A stretch of DNA of 64,000 nucleotides from positions 2,303,501 through 2,367,500 of the forward strand of contig NZ_CP102288.1 of the NCBI RefSeq assembly GCF_025151535.1, written 5' to 3'. Both the position numbers and the translations under genes were made by a program. The notes under the pieces are model-generated. The model saw only the letters and a program-made list of their open reading frames with translations, was not told where the DNA came from and searched no databases. Source of the stretch: Segatella copri DSM 18205 (lineage in GTDB: Bacteria; Bacteroidota; Bacteroidia; Bacteroidales; Bacteroidaceae). Positions 62,444-64,000 of this stretch are shown one piece after another. The stretch's first letter is position 1. Each line of letters opens with the position of its first letter.

Positions 62444-62692
62444 TTACTTACGGATTTCTTCCAAAACCCATTCTATTTTGCGTATCCAGTGCTCATCGAT
62501 TTCCACTTTTTCGGCATAAGACTTGAAGTTCATCACCACGTCTTCCACTTCTTGTATGATATTAGAAGCATTTCTGATATCCTGTCTTTGTGCAAAAAGC
62601 ATCAAATCCTGCTTCGTTATATTCTTTCGCTTGCCAAGAACCGTAAGTTCATGGTTACGATAGAAATGTGAATCAGGATCACCTGCACAACA
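62444..62692 (-). pseudogene. hipA remnant (C-terminal 82 codons)
   Basis: In frame directly after the hipB stop codon, the minus strand encodes CCAGDPDSHFYRNHELTVLG, then KRKNITKQDLMLFAQRQDIR, ending WVLEEIRK and a stop. This matches the C-terminal end of HipA-type kinases. The start codon, the catalytic core and about three quarters of the gene are missing, so no HipA toxin is made here. Confidence 0.75.
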
Positions 62693-63010
62693 TTATCTTT
62701 CATGTCTTACCCTTTCCTTCTTTTCATTCATTTTCTTCACTTGGCTAGGCAACATTGGCAGCGGCGGCAAGAGTTTCTCTGCTTCCTGCAGGAATCCAAT
62801 GCTCCTCAACAGAGAAAGAATAGTGCCAAAGCCTATGTTCTTAGCTTCGCCTTTTTCAAACTGGCTAATGGTGAAAATGCTCACACCAGCCTTTACAGCC
62901 ACCTCTTTCTGAGTGAGATTGCTGAACAGACGATATTGCTTGAATCGTCCTCCTAATTCAGATATAATCTCAGAATTAGACTTTGCCTCTATACCATATT
63001 CCGTAATCAT
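62693..63010 (-). CDS. hipB: HipB-like XRE-family antitoxin/repressor
   Basis: A 105-residue XRE helix-turn-helix protein (LGGRFKQYRLFSNLTQKEVA, VKAGVSIFTISQFEKGEAKN). HipB represses its own operon and neutralises HipA. The -7 box TATATTTG (complement of 63014-63021) ends only 4 bp before the ATG, so the transcript would start at or near the start codon (leaderless) or a later start is used. The last residues (KKERVRHER) may come from the deletion joint with hipA. Confidence 0.8.
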   Translation of the reverse strand: MITEYGIEAKSNSEIISELGGRFKQYRLFSNLTQKEVAVKAGVSIFTISQFEKGEAKNIGFGTILSLLRSIGFLQEAEKLLPPLPMLPSQVKKMNEKKERVRHER

Positions 63011-63173
63011 GCTGCAAATATAGTTATTTCTTTATTTATCGCCAAATATAGGGTTAAATATTTAAATATCTTTAGTTATTACAATAGAAAAATCGGTATA
63101 AAAAATCCGCACAGCCCAGAGAGCCATGCGGATTCTGATATTTAATAAAGCTAGCAATAATCATGTTCACAGG

Positions 63174-64000
63174 TTACTTAGCCACCTTGAATACGGCGGC
63201 ACTAATGCCTGAAGCCTTGATGGCATCGGTCTTCTTGCCTGATTTATATACAACCTTGCCTGTAGAAAGAACAGAAACTGCCTTGCCACCTACAGAGGTG
63301 ATGTTGAGAGAGGCAGCCTTGGCACCAGGATTCACGACAACAACATACTTCTCATCACCCAAAGTGCGCTCATATACCATCGGATATTCCTGACCCTTCT
63401 GGTTCAGGAGCTTCCAATCGCCCTCATTGTCAAGAGCCTTGGCTGAATGACGCAAAGCGGTCAGCTTACGGGTATATGACAACAGAGAATTCTGATCTCC
63501 CTGCTGAGCCTCAACGGTCAACTTTCCGTTTTCCGTATCTACAGGGAAGTAGAGTTTTTCAGGCGCACTCGTTGAGAAGCCGGCATTCTTGCCCTTGGTC
63601 CACTGCATCGGAGTGCGGGTACCAGAGCGCTCATTGCTACCCTCCTTGTTAGGGAGATTCATCTGATACTTCATACCAATCTCATCACCATAATAGATAA
63701 ATGGAACACCTGGCATGGTGAGGAAGAAGGTCATCGCCACCTTCAACTGGTCTGGCGTATTGCGGGTACCGATGTTAGGACGCTGGTAATCGTGGTTGGC
63801 AGATGGAACAGCGATGTAGCCGAGATTCTTGGTGGCATTGAAAGCCTTGGTATAGTTCTCGCTAAATTCCGTAAGCGAACCCTTGCCCTGCTTGTCGAAA
63901 TAGCAGTTCTGATAGCTCTGCTCCCACTTGCCCCATGGAGTCTTGCGGTCGAAGAACAGAGAAGCATAGCCCTTAAGACCGAAATGGATGTAGAAATCGA
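63174..64000 (-). CDS. GH13 alpha-amylase family protein, C-terminal part
   Basis: The frame is open to the window edge, so the 5' end is outside; the ATG at 63746 is internal. The visible 274 residues include the catalytic-barrel end (NLGYIAVPSANHDYQRPNIG with the conserved NHD, TMPGVPFIYYGDEIGMKY, SGTRTPMQWTKGKNAGF) and a C-terminal beta domain (YERTLGDEKYVVVVNPGAKA). Family members hydrolyse alpha-1,4-glucans; substrate and cell location cannot be told without the N-terminus. Confidence 0.9.
   Translation of the reverse strand, partial: DFYIHFGLKGYASLFFDRKTPWGKWEQSYQNCYFDKQGKGSLTEFSENYTKAFNATKNLGYIAVPSANHDYQRPNIGTRNTPDQLKVAMTFFLTMPGVPFIYYGDEIGMKYQMNLPNKEGSNERSGTRTPMQWTKGKNAGFSTSAPEKLYFPVDTENGKLTVEAQQGDQNSLLSYTRKLTALRHSAKALDNEGDWKLLNQKGQEYPMVYERTLGDEKYVVVVNPGAKAASLNITSVGGKAVSVLSTGKVVYKSGKKTDAIKASGISAAVFKVAK

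Overview
The window looks like a chromosome segment of a Prevotella/Segatella-type member of the Bacteroidota (Prevotellaceae). The evidence is Bacteroidota -7 promoter boxes (TAnnTTTG), a TonB-dependent receptor with a CarboxypepD_reg-like N-terminus, an Hmu-type haem operon, BT4734/VirE-type and DUF6078 proteins, IS1380/IS982/IS4-like transposases and many AAA ATPases with C-terminal nuclease-like domains. No rRNA or tRNA gene was seen. Coordinates and motifs were read by eye; family names come from recognised motifs, not database searches.

Layout. 1-1.3 kb: 3' end of a GH35 beta-galactosidase. 1.3-3.2 kb: a class C group II intron placed directly behind that gene's terminator, followed by an IS4-like transposase. 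4.7-5.8 kb: two small unknown genes. 5.9-7.3 kb: an ATPase/PD-(D/E)XK protein. 7.5-17.4 kb: a complete haem-uptake operon on the minus strand (flavodoxin, DUF2023, HmuS/CobN-like, three membrane proteins, calycin-like lipoprotein, TonB receptor). 17.5-20.8 kb: two more ATPases around a truncated exonuclease. 20.9-26.7 kb: two ADP-ribosylglycohydrolase-like genes, PgpA, a 54-residue protein, a Ca2+ P-type ATPase and an unknown gene. 26.7-38.1 kb: an eight-gene minus-strand operon with a tubulin-like protein, a very large actin/Hsp70-like protein, a second unrecognised large protein, two TerD proteins, a lipoprotein and two membrane proteins, preceded by a candidate structured RNA. 39-43.3 kb: DUF6078, a BT4734/VirE-type protein and NhaD.

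43.5-63 kb is an accessory island: ATPases, an ATPase/nuclease gene broken by an IS982 element with a clear 7-bp duplication, a PD-(D/E)XK operon, a probable IS1380 composite transposon (51837-58121, matching 5-bp flanks) carrying two DUF262 genes and a sigma-factor fragment, a WYL regulator, an AAA ATPase, a second copy of one ATPase unit, and a hipB with a hipA remnant. The window ends in a GH13 alpha-amylase.

Three things stand out. First, the TerD/tubulin-like/actin-like operon looks like an envelope-anchored NTPase complex. Second, four different AAA ATPase genes each have their own gene-specific repeats at constant spacing (53, 41, 33 and 33 bp) over or beside the promoter. Third, the DUF262 gene pair sits inside a composite transposon.
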